A stretch of 56,391 nucleotides of DNA, taken from the NCBI GenBank assembly GCA_026928325.1, contig JAIXKS010000052.1, positions 11,613 through 68,003 of the forward strand, in the 5' to 3' direction. How positions within the stretch are numbered: the stretch's first letter is position 1; each line of letters begins with the position of its first letter. The notes below the pieces were generated by a model. The model was not told the DNA's origin. It saw only the letters and a list, made by a program, of their open reading frames with translations, and searched no databases. The position numbers and the translations under genes are program-made. The stretch comes from Chitinophagales bacterium. GTDB taxonomy: Bacteria; Bacteroidota; Bacteroidia; Chitinophagales; Saprospiraceae. Shown here in pieces: positions 26,443-35,101 of the stretch.

Positions 26443-27156
26443 TTGAAGTTATCGGTTATTATACCTGCCTATAATGAAGAAAATACCATCGTTGCGCTAC
26501 TCGATCGGGTTCGTAAGGTGGTATTAGACGCCGATATTCAAAAGGAAGTCATCATCATCAATGACTGTTCTAAAGATAATACGGAAGGCAAAATCACCGA
26601 CTATATAGTCGCACATCCCGACCTCCATATCCTATATTTTAAGCACGAAAAAAATCAAGGAAAAGGTGCTGCCATCCACACCGGAATTCAAGGCGCTACA
26701 GGTGATTATATCATCGTTCAGGATGCCGATCTAGAGTATGACCCGGAAGAGTTCAACCTGCTTCTAAAACCAGTAAAGGATGGATTTGCGGACGTGGTAT
26801 ATGGATCGAGATTTATCGGAGGAAAGCCACATCGGATTCTTTTTTTCTGGCATTCGATAGGAAATAAGTTTCTGACTTTCTGCTCCAATACCATGACCAA
26901 TTTAAACCTAACAGACATGGAAACCTGTTATAAACTCTGGAAAGCCGACATCATCAAAAGCATCCAACTCAAAGAAAAAAGATTTGGGTTCGAGCCCGAA
27001 GTGACCGCAAAAGTATCTAGAATAGCCGGAGTACGGATTTATGAAGTAGGTATTTCATATTATGGTCGAACCTATGCCGAAGGCAAGAAAATCAATTGGA
27101 AAGATGGATTTAGAGCCCTATACTGTATCTTAAAGTACAATACTTGGTCGAAGTAA
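26443..27156 (+). CDS. Family 2 glycosyltransferase, dolichol/polyprenyl-phosphate type
   Basis: This 237-residue GT-A fold enzyme transfers a sugar from a nucleotide donor, probably to a lipid phosphate carrier at the inner membrane face. The N-terminus SVIIPAYNEENTIVALLDRV, the DxD-type metal site DADLEYDP (Asp94, Asp96) and YGSRFIGGKPHR match the DPM1-like group. So does the acceptor-side block MTNLNLTDMETCYKLWK. There is no C-terminal transmembrane segment. The start is a TTG at 26443: an in-frame stop lies four codons upstream and the family N-terminus begins immediately. It has its own promoter and no glycan cluster around it. Confidence 0.9.
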   Translation: MKLSVIIPAYNEENTIVALLDRVRKVVLDADIQKEVIIINDCSKDNTEGKITDYIVAHPDLHILYFKHEKNQGKGAAIHTGIQGATGDYIIVQDADLEYDPEEFNLLLKPVKDGFADVVYGSRFIGGKPHRILFFWHSIGNKFLTFCSNTMTNLNLTDMETCYKLWKADIIKSIQLKEKRFGFEPEVTAKVSRIAGVRIYEVGISYYGRTYAEGKKINWKDGFRALYCILKYNTWSK

Positions 27157-27246
27157 TAAAGACAAAAAATCGCTTTATCTGAATTTTTCTTACGATAAAT
27201 TGAATTATTTTTTAGACATCAGCGTTATATAGGCTTTACAAGTCAA

Positions 27247-27606
27247 ATGAATACAATGGTAAAAATAATCACGTCATATATTTGTAAGCACATCAAAACT
27301 ATGGGTATTCAACTCATTTATTCGGCTTTTTTGATGATCTTTGCCTACAAATCCCCACATACTCCTAAGTGGGCGAAGCGCATTATTTTAGGTGCATTTG
27401 CCTATCTTTTGTCACCTATCGATACCATTCCAGATCTAACACCAGTGCTTGGATTCACAGATGATTTAAGTGTCATCACTTTTGGCCTCGTGACCATCGC
27501 ATGTTATATCGATCAAGAAATCAGACAAATGGCGAGAGCAAAACTCGCAGCGATTTTTAGCAACGTAGATGAGACTGCGCTTGCTACCGTAGATGCAAAG
27601 CTATAG
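27247..27606 (+). CDS. YkvA/DUF1232 family membrane protein
   Basis: This 119-residue protein carries the DUF1232 (YkvA) motif LGAFAYLLSPIDTIPDLTPV followed by LGFTDDLSVITFGLV. That is a short hydrophobic hairpin with the conserved SPIDxIPD turn. The family is widespread with no firm function, though membrane association is likely. The N-terminus (MNTMVKIITSYICKHIKT) is amphipathic. It converges on the thioredoxin gene with a five-base gap. Confidence 0.9.
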   Translation: MNTMVKIITSYICKHIKTMGIQLIYSAFLMIFAYKSPHTPKWAKRIILGAFAYLLSPIDTIPDLTPVLGFTDDLSVITFGLVTIACYIDQEIRQMARAKLAAIFSNVDETALATVDAKL

Positions 27607-27611
27607 ACCGA

Positions 27612-28010
27612 TTACTTGAGCGAAAGCAATATATTGGCAATTTTCTCCTGACTATGCCCGGAACTTGCTAACCTCTGTTGCTCGACACCATCTTTCATGA
27701 ATAAAAGAACGGGTTGTCCAGGAACATCGTATTTTTTCGTTATATCCTTGTTGTTATCCGTATCAACTTGAATAAACTTCACAAAATCCAAAGCACTATT
27801 TTGGGTAGCATCTTCTACTGCCGGTCTCTGTGCCTTACAGATCGAACACCAAGTGGCATGAAAAAATACAAGCGTAACACCGCTTTCAATTTCATTTTCA
27901 AAATTACTCAAACCATCGACAATTTTCAAATGGCTATTAGACAAATCTGCATCTTTAGAACACGATATACTGAAGAGTACAACCGCAAAAATCATCAACC
28001 AATTTTTCAT
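27612..28010 (-). CDS. Thioredoxin-fold lipoprotein
   Basis: This 132-residue protein starts with a lipoprotein signal (MIFAVVLFSISC, lipobox Cys17). A compact thioredoxin domain follows with the redox motif WCSIC (Cys55, Cys58) in LVFFHATWCSICKAQRP and the cis-Pro region YDVPGQPVLLFMKDG. It should reduce or isomerise disulfides in the periplasm while anchored to a membrane. It lies 20 bases downstream of the DUF6089 barrel gene and probably shares its transcript. Confidence 0.9.
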   Translation of the reverse strand: MKNWLMIFAVVLFSISCSKDADLSNSHLKIVDGLSNFENEIESGVTLVFFHATWCSICKAQRPAVEDATQNSALDFVKFIQVDTDNNKDITKKYDVPGQPVLLFMKDGVEQQRLASSGHSQEKIANILLSLK

Positions 28011-28030
28011 TGCTAATCTTTTTTATTTTA

Positions 28031-28855
28031 CTAATAAATTTTTGAAATCTCCGGACATTCAATGCCTCCAAAATATCTAACCACAGAAATTCCAAAAAAC
28101 GAATACTTATCTTTTCCTTTCGTATCTCCACGCTGCCTACCCTGTGCCCCTAAACCTTCTACTAAAGAACGATCGGACAAAGCCGCCGCAATCGGACCTC
28201 GCGTATCTGCCAACGCCTGTTTGTCCGGAAAGACAGAACTGACATCATCCAAGTAGTCCGTAAACAAAAAGCGCGTACTAATATCTATATTGACACTAAT
28301 CACCTTATTTATATCAAATTTAAAGCCACCTCCAAGGACAAAACCGCCACTTATCGTGTTGTATTCCTGACCTAGAGTCTGCCCTTCAGTGCCCATCTGG
28401 CGTAGCGAATATCTCGTTCCATCTAATTCCGCTGTAGGATTGTAGTGAAACACATTAATCCCTCCATAAAAGTAAGGCGTCTTATTATAGGTATGGTGAC
28501 CGTGCTCGTAGTGAAAAAAGTTAAATTCTAGCACATTGGTCCAATCGATGATATTAGAACGAAAACTAAGGTTCCTATTTTTCTCAAATCTATTTTCAGA
28601 ATCCGAATCATAAGCGCGAACTCTTCCGTAATTCAAGGATGTTCTAAAGGATATCCGGCTATTAAAATTTTTACGAGCTATCGCACCAAAAGCCAACCCA
28701 GGCTTATCTAATCTAAAATTGGTATTGAGATCCCCAAAATAGTGACTTGTCCCTAGCCATCCACCAAGTTCATATCCTTTTTGAGCCGAAACTCCTGAAA
28801 GCATTCCAAAAGAAGCCAACAAAATAAAAAATATATTACGAAACTGATTTTTCAT
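28031..28855 (-). CDS. DUF6089-like outer membrane beta-barrel (possibly PorG-like)
   Basis: This 274-residue protein has a signal peptide (FFILLASFGMLSGVSAQ). An outer-membrane barrel follows whose opening KGYELGGWLGTSHYFGDLNT and INVFHYNPTAELDGTRYSL are typical of the DUF6089 family. I associate that family with PorG-like T9SS components, but I am not certain the equivalence holds for this protein. The mid-part alternates hydrophobic strands with charged loops and ends at VVRYFGGIECPEISKIY. It sits between the GH31 gene (45 bases upstream) and the thioredoxin lipoprotein, probably one transcript. Confidence 0.72.
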   Translation of the reverse strand: MKNQFRNIFFILLASFGMLSGVSAQKGYELGGWLGTSHYFGDLNTNFRLDKPGLAFGAIARKNFNSRISFRTSLNYGRVRAYDSDSENRFEKNRNLSFRSNIIDWTNVLEFNFFHYEHGHHTYNKTPYFYGGINVFHYNPTAELDGTRYSLRQMGTEGQTLGQEYNTISGGFVLGGGFKFDINKVISVNIDISTRFLFTDYLDDVSSVFPDKQALADTRGPIAAALSDRSLVEGLGAQGRQRGDTKGKDKYSFFGISVVRYFGGIECPEISKIY

Positions 28856-28900
28856 ATACTTCTAACGTTCTTATGATATTTTTGGTATGTAACCCAACCA

Positions 28901-31282
28901 TTATTTCTTCACTTCTATAGACAATAGCTTTGTCCGCTCTACCTCGACAATTAAATTATTATTTTCGAACTTAAATACATCTCGGTCTGCCTTCTTTTCA
29001 TTGATAAAAACCGATTTTAATTCCATCGGCAAACCATGAATGACAACATTATACCTCTTGTAAGCAGCCTCAAAATGCCCTGAAACTTTGAGAGAAACTC
29101 TAAAACTGTCCGCTGTCACTCGCGTTTTAAACTCCTTCCTATTATAAATCCCTTTGCTATACTCATAACCATCTCCGGCATCTTCATAAAGATAACTCAA
29201 AGTCTCTTCTCCTCCATAATAAACGTGTAGCGTCAATGTTTCAACTGTTTGAGCACCGACATAGAGCATGCTTGGCTGCATTGGAATGATCGCTCCCGCT
29301 CGTATAAAAATCGGAATGCGATCCATAGGCGCATCTGCTTTAATCTCTTTTCCTCCTTCCCATAGGGTATCTGTCCAATAGTCATACCATTGGCCGCGAG
29401 GCAAATAAACAAATCTACTTTCGACATTGGGTTCTAAAATCGGACACACCAACATGTGATCGCCGAGTAAAAACTCATCCACCCGATATAAAGTATCACT
29501 ATCCATCTGATCATAATACGAAATCGGACGTATCATCGGTGTATATTCAGACACATACTGGTAAAAAGCCGTATAAATATACGGTAAAAGCTGATACCTC
29601 AATTCAATAAACTTCCGGACGATATTCAACGTTTCCTTACCAAATGACCAAGGTTCTTGATCTCCGTGATCGCCTGAGCTATGGGTTCGGAAAAAAGGCT
29701 GAAAAGCACCTAACTGTACCCAACGTGTATATAATTCGGGTGATGGATGGTCTATAAACCCACCGATATCAGCACCTACAAAGGAATACCCCGTGATTGC
29801 CATCCGTTGACACTGCATCGTAGCTATCCACAAATGCTCCCATGAAGCGATATTGTCTCCCGTCCACGTAGCAGCATACCGTTGCGTTCCAGCATACGCC
29901 GACCGTGTCAATATAAACGGACGCAAACCATTCCGATATTTTTTGACACCTTTATAGGTAGCTTTTGCCATCAGCATTCCATACACATTATGCGCTTTGC
30001 GATGGCTACACGGGTGACCATCGAAATCATGCCTTACATCATCCGGAAAGGTTTTACCTTCTATTTCAAATAATGCGGGCTCATTCATATCATTCCAAAT
30101 GCCACTGACACCCATTTCATAAATCAACTCATAGAAAAGACCTGACCACCACTTGCGTACTTTAGGATTTGTAAAATCAGGAAAATAACAAGTCTCCGGC
30201 CATACCTTACCCTTCATATATGGTCCATCCGCACGACGACAAAAATAATTATTGGCTAAGCCTTCTTTAAATACATCATAGGCCAAATCAACTTTAATGC
30301 CTGGATCGATGATGACTATGGTTTTAAATCCTTCCTTTTCTAAATCTGCAATCATTTCCTTAGGTTTCGGAAATTTTTTATAATCCCAAGTAAAAGGTTT
30401 GAAAGCATCCATATAGTCGATATCTAGGTAGATAGCATCGCAAGGAATCCGCTCTTTTCTCATTCTTGTCGCAACATCTCTGACCTTGGATTCCGGATAG
30501 TAACTCCATTTGGATTGTTGGTAACCCAGAGCCCATAATGGCGGCATCTCGGGTGTTCCGGTCAACATCGTATATCGTCTGGTCACGTCGATAAGCTGAG
30601 GACCATTGATAAAGTAGTAATTCATTTCTCCACCTTCAGCCCAAAAACTTGTAACTACACTGCGTTCTGATCCAAAATCAAAAACGGACTTGAAGGTATT
30701 GTCAAAAAAAATACCGTAGCCTCGATTATTATGAATCGCCGTATAAAAAGGAATTGCCTTATAAATAGGATCCTCTTCTTTTCTAAATCCATAGGTATCC
30801 ATCGCCCAATTGGTCACTCTCCTACCACGCAAATTGAGATGCATCGTTTTATCTCCCATAGCATAAAAATGCTCGCCTTCTTGGATTACCTTACTCATTT
30901 TGACGATGTCTCCACCATAAACCGGATGTTCCTCCCAATGAAAACCTTGTTCATCCCGGCAAATGATATTCCCGGATGTATCGGTAAAAATAATTTTAGA
31001 ATCCGGCTTGTGAATATTGACGACTACGGTCTCAGACTTAACAATGAGGTTATCCCGATTATCAATAATAATCAACATAAACTCGTCACTTTGAAACTGC
31101 TTATTGATCGCGTACGAAAAATGATCGTCAAATCGGTCTCCTGTACAGTACCGAATTCGAACAATATCCATCGTTAAAAAACTGATCTGTATTGTAACCT
31201 GATTCGCAGATTTTATGAGGACACCATTAATAATCTCTTCATAACCTGTAACTTTACCGGGTGAAGACTCATTAATGTTCAT
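28901..31282 (-). CDS. Glycoside hydrolase family 31 alpha-glucosidase
   Basis: This 793-residue enzyme releases alpha-linked sugars, typically glucose, from non-reducing ends by a retaining mechanism. It has the N-terminal beta-sandwich (YAMGDKTMHLNLRGRR). The (beta/alpha)8 barrel follows, with AIYLDIDYMDAFKPFTWD, the nucleophile Asp in SGIWNDMNEPALFE and the acid/base Asp in WTGDNIASWEHLW. Further family blocks are GADIGGFIDHPSPELYTRW and FRTHSSGD. The end is beta-rich (VYYGGEETLSYLYEDAGDGY). There is no clear signal peptide, so it is probably cytoplasmic. No starch-utilisation genes are adjacent. It starts about 42 bases below the tRNA-Cys terminator and seems to head a three-gene unit. 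Confidence 0.93.
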   Translation of the reverse strand: MNINESSPGKVTGYEEIINGVLIKSANQVTIQISFLTMDIVRIRYCTGDRFDDHFSYAINKQFQSDEFMLIIIDNRDNLIVKSETVVVNIHKPDSKIIFTDTSGNIICRDEQGFHWEEHPVYGGDIVKMSKVIQEGEHFYAMGDKTMHLNLRGRRVTNWAMDTYGFRKEEDPIYKAIPFYTAIHNNRGYGIFFDNTFKSVFDFGSERSVVTSFWAEGGEMNYYFINGPQLIDVTRRYTMLTGTPEMPPLWALGYQQSKWSYYPESKVRDVATRMRKERIPCDAIYLDIDYMDAFKPFTWDYKKFPKPKEMIADLEKEGFKTIVIIDPGIKVDLAYDVFKEGLANNYFCRRADGPYMKGKVWPETCYFPDFTNPKVRKWWSGLFYELIYEMGVSGIWNDMNEPALFEIEGKTFPDDVRHDFDGHPCSHRKAHNVYGMLMAKATYKGVKKYRNGLRPFILTRSAYAGTQRYAATWTGDNIASWEHLWIATMQCQRMAITGYSFVGADIGGFIDHPSPELYTRWVQLGAFQPFFRTHSSGDHGDQEPWSFGKETLNIVRKFIELRYQLLPYIYTAFYQYVSEYTPMIRPISYYDQMDSDTLYRVDEFLLGDHMLVCPILEPNVESRFVYLPRGQWYDYWTDTLWEGGKEIKADAPMDRIPIFIRAGAIIPMQPSMLYVGAQTVETLTLHVYYGGEETLSYLYEDAGDGYEYSKGIYNRKEFKTRVTADSFRVSLKVSGHFEAAYKRYNVVIHGLPMELKSVFINEKKADRDVFKFENNNLIVEVERTKLLSIEVKK

Positions 31283-31323
31283 ATTATTATTAATTTGATG
31301 ATGAGCAATACAAAAAAAAGAAA

Positions 31324-31352
31324 AGGCCGCACTATTTCAAATAATACGGCCT
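31324..31352 (-). terminator. Terminator after tRNA-Cys
   Basis: On the minus strand, AGGCCG and CGGCCT pair, followed by TTTCTTTTTTTT. It begins nine bases after the tRNA 3' end, so the tRNA is a single transcription unit separated from the GH31 gene. Confidence 0.85.
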
Positions 31353-31360
31353 CTGTGATG

Positions 31361-31431
31361 AGGTCGGAAGCGGATTCGAACCGCTGTACGAGGTTTTGCA
31401 GACCTATGCCTAGCCACTCGGCCACCCGACC
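31361..31431 (-). tRNA. tRNA-Cys (GCA)
   Basis: The minus strand folds as a 71-nucleotide cloverleaf. The acceptor stem is GGTCGGG/TCCGACC with a final G-T pair. The D arm is GCC..GGC, the anticodon loop CTGCAAA with anticodon GCA, and the T arm AGCGG-TTCGAAT-CCGCT, with discriminator base T. The anticodon stem has four good pairs and one mismatch at its base. CCA is not encoded. A full promoter lies upstream and a terminator downstream. Confidence 0.95.
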
Positions 31432-31445
31432 TTAATTCGCGGCTG

Positions 31446-31474
31446 CAAAGATAGTATGTTTTAACAATATTCAA
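31446..31474 (-). promoter_or_regulatory. Bacteroidota promoter of tRNA-Cys
   Basis: Minus-strand TTG (31472-31474), an 18-base spacer and TATCTTTG (31446-31453), ending 14 bases before the tRNA 5' end. Confidence 0.7.
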
Positions 31475-31581
31475 AAATTATTCGGATAAATATATTATTT
31501 TAATCAATTTTATCGCAACACAACATATAGGACAACCCGATTGTTATAATTCAAATTCTCTTAATAGTTTGACCTATTTTT

Positions 31582-32217
31582 ATGAAGATCCACACATTTA
31601 CTTTCAACGAATTTGAGGAAAATACGTATGTTTTATACGATGATTCAGGTGCTTGTGCTATTATAGATCCTGGATGCAATACCATTTCAGAACAAAGTGA
31701 ATTGGAGCATTTCATCAACCATAACCAGCTTACGCCCACACTATTGCTAAATACACATTGCCATATTGATCACGTCTTTGGCAATCGTTTTGTAGCCGAA
31801 AAGTACAATTTACCACTCACGGCAAATGAAAAAGAAGTTGCTGTCTTACAAAGTGCAGTATCTGTAGCCCTTTTATATCAAATGTATTACGATCCTTCTC
31901 CCGAAATTGAAGCCTATCTTTATCACGGAGACATGGTACATTTTGGAAATACAACCTTAAAGGTACTATTCACGCCTGGACATTCCCCAGGAAGTATTTC
32001 GTTTTATCACGAAGCCTCCGGTGTGCTTATATCCGGTGATGTTTTATTCCTCAATAGTATTGGACGGACAGATCTCCCCGGAGGAGATTACGATATCTTG
32101 ATCCACTCTATACGATCTCAATTATTCACCTTACCCAACGACACAAAAGTATATCCGGGTCATGGAGATCCCACAACTATTGATTTTGAAAAAAGATCAA
32201 ATCCTTTTCTCAATTAA
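31582..32217 (+). CDS. MBL-fold hydrolase, glyoxalase II-like
   Basis: This 211-residue protein is a compact metallo-beta-lactamase-fold hydrolase of the YcbL/glyoxalase-II-like type. The metal motif THCHIDHVFGN supplies His59, His61, Asp63 and His64. Further ligands are in FTPGHSPGSISFYHE, SGDVLFLNSIGRTDLPGGD and VYPGHGDPTT. It lacks the C-terminal helical domain of true glyoxalase II, so a smaller thioester or persulfide-type substrate is possible. It is cytosolic, and its stop overlaps the stop of the convergent barrel gene. Confidence 0.92.
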   Translation: MKIHTFTFNEFEENTYVLYDDSGACAIIDPGCNTISEQSELEHFINHNQLTPTLLLNTHCHIDHVFGNRFVAEKYNLPLTANEKEVAVLQSAVSVALLYQMYYDPSPEIEAYLYHGDMVHFGNTTLKVLFTPGHSPGSISFYHEASGVLISGDVLFLNSIGRTDLPGGDYDILIHSIRSQLFTLPNDTKVYPGHGDPTTIDFEKRSNPFLN

Positions 32218-32795
32218 AAATGTACGCCCGCTGTTAGCGTAAACCCATTAAACTTCGTGTCAGGTTGTTTGTAAAAGGCATTAAATATCCCATGCTGGTA
32301 TTCTAAATCCAACTCAAATATACCCAAAGTATAGCCTAAGCCGGTCAAAATACCCATATATGAGTTATTCAATTCCTTATATCCATCGATATTCAGCCCA
32401 TTATCTGGAGATTTTGAAACAAAATTGACGGATCCCAATACTTTGCTCCTCAATACTCCATAATTGCCAATATGCAAGATATTAAAACCTAAGCCCAATC
32501 TTCCAGCTAAAACCGTAAAATCATTGTCCTTAAAAAATGAAGGGCTGGATGTCGAATGAAGACTCTTTTTAATATACTGGCCACCGATGATAAAATACAA
32601 ATCTCCTTCCACTATCCTAGCGTCAGCTCCCACTAACCATCCATAATGCAAATCTCCTTTATCTGTAACTTGCCGGTCAGAAGAATATACACCCGTAAGC
32701 CCGGTATAAAGTGCGACGCCTGGAGACTGTCCATAGATGGTTAGACTACTTCCTACCAATAGGATCAAAAGCAAAATTTGTTTCAATTGATGCAT
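32214..32795 (-). CDS. Small outer membrane beta-barrel protein, unknown function
   Basis: This 193-residue protein has a signal peptide (ILLLILLVGSSLTIYGQ). About eight amphipathic strands follow, with Gly/aromatic turns (GVALYTGLTGVYSS; LAGRLGLGFNILHIGNYGVL; GLGYTLGIFELDLEYQHG), ending in ...TAGVHF. The C-terminal Phe is the usual outer-membrane-barrel insertion signal. No ligand or enzymatic motif is visible. It converges on the MBL hydrolase gene, sharing stop-codon bases. Confidence 0.75.
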   Translation of the reverse strand: MHQLKQILLLILLVGSSLTIYGQSPGVALYTGLTGVYSSDRQVTDKGDLHYGWLVGADARIVEGDLYFIIGGQYIKKSLHSTSSPSFFKDNDFTVLAGRLGLGFNILHIGNYGVLRSKVLGSVNFVSKSPDNGLNIDGYKELNNSYMGILTGLGYTLGIFELDLEYQHGIFNAFYKQPDTKFNGFTLTAGVHF

Positions 32796-32860
32796 GATTT
32801 ATATTTATAGCTAATTCATCCAAAAACCGTGCTAAATATCTCAGTAATGGAAATTTTTCA

Positions 32861-32868
32861 TAAATTTG
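32861..32868 (+). promoter_or_regulatory. Bacteroidota -7 box for the Lgt-like gene
   Basis: TAAATTTG, 21 bases before the ATG at 32890. It overlaps the TTG that a longer open frame would use, which argues against that upstream start. Confidence 0.55.
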
Positions 32869-32889
32869 CTACAATATTACAATGAGCGT

Positions 32890-34116
32890 ATGTATCCTGA
32901 TTTATCTTATTTCTTCCACGACCTTTTTGGTACTCAGCCTGATAACTGGACTTCCATCTTTAAAACATTTGGATTTATGTTAGTCATGGCTTTGATTTCT
33001 ACAGCATTTTTACTTAAATCCGAACTCATTCGATTGGAGAAAAACGGTAAAATCTCGCCTAAGAACATTTTAGCACAGACTTCAGAAAAATTGAGTAATC
33101 AGGACATCATCATCAACGCTATATTTTCATTATTGATAGGTACCAAGCTTCCAGTCATCCTCACACAATTCGAGAGGTTTAAAGGTGACCCTGCTGCGAT
33201 TATCTTTTCTTCGGAAGGAAATTGGATCATCGGTATAATACTTGCGCTCATCACGGCTGGATATTATTGGTATAAAAACTCTAAGGTATCACAAGAAGTC
33301 AAAACAGAAACCATTCAGTTTTGGCCATCATCCAAAACCAATGACATCATCATCGTGGCGGGACTTTCTGGTGTACTAGGTAGCAAGCTATTTTCTGTTT
33401 TCGAGGACATGCCTAGTTTTTTAAAGGATCCTATAGGAGCTATTTTTTCGGGTAGTGGATTAAATGTTTATGGAGGTATCATTCTAGCGTTCTTTGTCGT
33501 ATATTGGTATGTCAAAAAACTAGGCATCAAGCCCATATATATGATGGATATAGCTGGTATGGGAATATTACTCGGATATGCCGTAGGTCGTATCGGTTGC
33601 CAACTGTCTGGAGACGGAGATTGGGGCATTGTAGCAGCAGCTCAACCAGATTGGTGGTTCTTACCTGACTGGATTTGGTCCTATGATTATCCGCACAATG
33701 TCAACAACGATGGTGTCTTAATGGCCAATTGTGACCCGGATATATATAACCAAGCCAGAGCAGCCGGCAAAAGCATCGAAGATAGCTGTCAACTCAGCAG
33801 CGGATATAGGTATTGTCACCAGTTAACGCCTAAAGTCTATCCAACACCCATTTATGAAATCGTTTTTAGTTTGATCGCTGTAGCCGCGCTTTGGTTCAAT
33901 AGGCATAAATTCAAAATCCCTGGAACGATCTTTTTCAGCTATATGATTATCAATGGAATTGAAAGATTCTTTATTGAAACCATTCGGGTCAATGATAGAT
34001 ACCAACTTCTAGGTCTCAATTGGAGTCAAGCGCAGTATATATCTATTTTGTTTGTATTAATCGGTATTGGAGGAATCCTCTATCTATTCAAGAAAAACCG
34101 AGAACCTAACGCTTAA
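32890..34116 (+). CDS. lgt: Prolipoprotein diacylglyceryl transferase-like membrane protein
   Basis: Lgt moves a diacylglyceryl group from phosphatidylglycerol to the lipobox Cys of prelipoproteins in the inner membrane. This homologue has several hydrophobic spans and the family landmarks GVLGSKLFSVFEDM, NVYGGIILAFFVVYWYVKK, LGYAVGRIGCQLSGDGDWG and TPIYEIVFSLI. At 408 residues it is well above the common 260-300, with an extended N-terminal region and an insert (about 255-305) after the GRIG block. The canonical HGG reads YGG, and the Asn normally after GRIG is Cys, so it belongs to a divergent clade. I use the ATG at 32890 because the earlier TTG lies in the promoter box. It overlaps the convergent HIT gene by four bases. 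Confidence 0.82.
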   Translation: MYPDLSYFFHDLFGTQPDNWTSIFKTFGFMLVMALISTAFLLKSELIRLEKNGKISPKNILAQTSEKLSNQDIIINAIFSLLIGTKLPVILTQFERFKGDPAAIIFSSEGNWIIGIILALITAGYYWYKNSKVSQEVKTETIQFWPSSKTNDIIIVAGLSGVLGSKLFSVFEDMPSFLKDPIGAIFSGSGLNVYGGIILAFFVVYWYVKKLGIKPIYMMDIAGMGILLGYAVGRIGCQLSGDGDWGIVAAAQPDWWFLPDWIWSYDYPHNVNNDGVLMANCDPDIYNQARAAGKSIEDSCQLSSGYRYCHQLTPKVYPTPIYEIVFSLIAVAALWFNRHKFKIPGTIFFSYMIINGIERFFIETIRVNDRYQLLGLNWSQAQYISILFVLIGIGGILYLFKKNREPNA

Positions 34117-34505
34117 AGAAGATTTTTAATGCTATCGGCAATAGCTTGCATTTCTTCTTTAGTGAAATTCAATTTTGGATTGGCAAAATTCATATCCGAA
34201 ATTTTATTAATCGGAATCAAATGAATGTGTGTGTGAGGAACTTCTAAGCCAACAACAGCAACACCAATTCTTTGGCAAGGCACCGCTTGTTCAAGTGCAT
34301 GAGCCACCCGCTTCGCAAACAGATGCAAATCCGAAAATGTCTCGTTATCTATGTCAAAAATATAATCAATCTCAGCCTTTGGAATCACTAAAACATGACC
34401 TCGGGCGATTGGAAAAGCATCCAAGAAGGCTAAAAAACGATCGTCCTCAGCTATTTTATAGGCAGGTATTTCTCCCGAAACAATTTTTGAAAATATAGAA
34501 GCCAT
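34113..34505 (-). CDS. HIT family nucleotide-binding protein
   Basis: This 130-residue histidine-triad protein hydrolyses or binds purine nucleotide conjugates such as AMP-amidates. The catalytic triad motif HTHIHLIPI is at residues 91-99, and the N-terminal IFSKIVSGEIPAYKIAEDD with FPIARGHVLVIPK is typical. Length is normal. It is separated from greA upstream by a single base and is almost certainly co-transcribed with it, a pairing common in this phylum. Confidence 0.96.
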   Translation of the reverse strand: MASIFSKIVSGEIPAYKIAEDDRFLAFLDAFPIARGHVLVIPKAEIDYIFDIDNETFSDLHLFAKRVAHALEQAVPCQRIGVAVVGLEVPHTHIHLIPINKISDMNFANPKLNFTKEEMQAIADSIKNLL

Positions 34506-34506
34506 T

Positions 34507-34977
34507 TTATAATGCTATTTTAACGATTTTGAATTTAACAATGCCTCCAGGGGTTGAGACATCTACAATATCACCCACAGAATTACCCAATAAAGCTTCT
34601 CCAATCGGAGATTTTACGGATATCTTTTTTGCCTTGAGATCAGCTTCAGCTTCGGCAACCAATTTATAGGTCAATTGGGCTTTCGACTTAATATTCTCGA
34701 TAGTTACGTTACTCAACACCGTAACCTTAGAAGTATCGAGTTGACTTTCATCTATAATCCGAGCTTGTGCAAAAACCTTTTCAAGATCATTGATTTTAAG
34801 CTCGAGCATGCCTTGCGCATTTTTTGCTGCGTCGTATTCTGCGTTTTCTGACAAATCACCTTTTTCACGAGCCTCAGCAATTGCTTTGGCCACTTCGTCA
34901 CGCCCCTTGGATTTTAATTCATCCAATTCAGCCTTCAACTTGTCATATCCTTCTTGGGTCATGTATGAAATAGACAT
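34507..34977 (-). CDS. greA: Transcription elongation factor GreA
   Basis: GreA rescues backtracked RNA polymerase by stimulating transcript cleavage. The 156-residue protein has the N-terminal coiled coil, including the acidic tip in EAREKGDLSENAEYDAAKNA with the conserved Asp and Glu. The C-terminal domain shows SPIGEALLGNSVGDIVDV. The length is standard. The terminator of the PorV-family gene lies just upstream, so greA-HIT forms a separate unit. Confidence 0.97.
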   Translation of the reverse strand: MSISYMTQEGYDKLKAELDELKSKGRDEVAKAIAEAREKGDLSENAEYDAAKNAQGMLELKINDLEKVFAQARIIDESQLDTSKVTVLSNVTIENIKSKAQLTYKLVAEAEADLKAKKISVKSPIGEALLGNSVGDIVDVSTPGGIVKFKIVKIAL

Positions 34978-35009
34978 ATTTTTAAATTTTCTAGATATTA
35001 TAAAATAAA

Positions 35010-35047
35010 AACAAACGTCTCCACTTCTAAAAGTGAAAACGTTTGTT
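35010..35047 (-). terminator. Intrinsic terminator of the TonB receptor/PorV operon
   Basis: On the minus strand, AACAAACGT and ACGTTTGTT form the outer stem around an inner CACTT/AAGTG stem, followed by TTTATTTTAT. It begins about 55 bases after the stop of the PorV-family gene. Confidence 0.8.
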
Positions 35048-35101
35048 AACTTTTTAAAATTGATTATAGTACTAGAACATATCTGCTAGGCAGAAAGTTC
35101 C

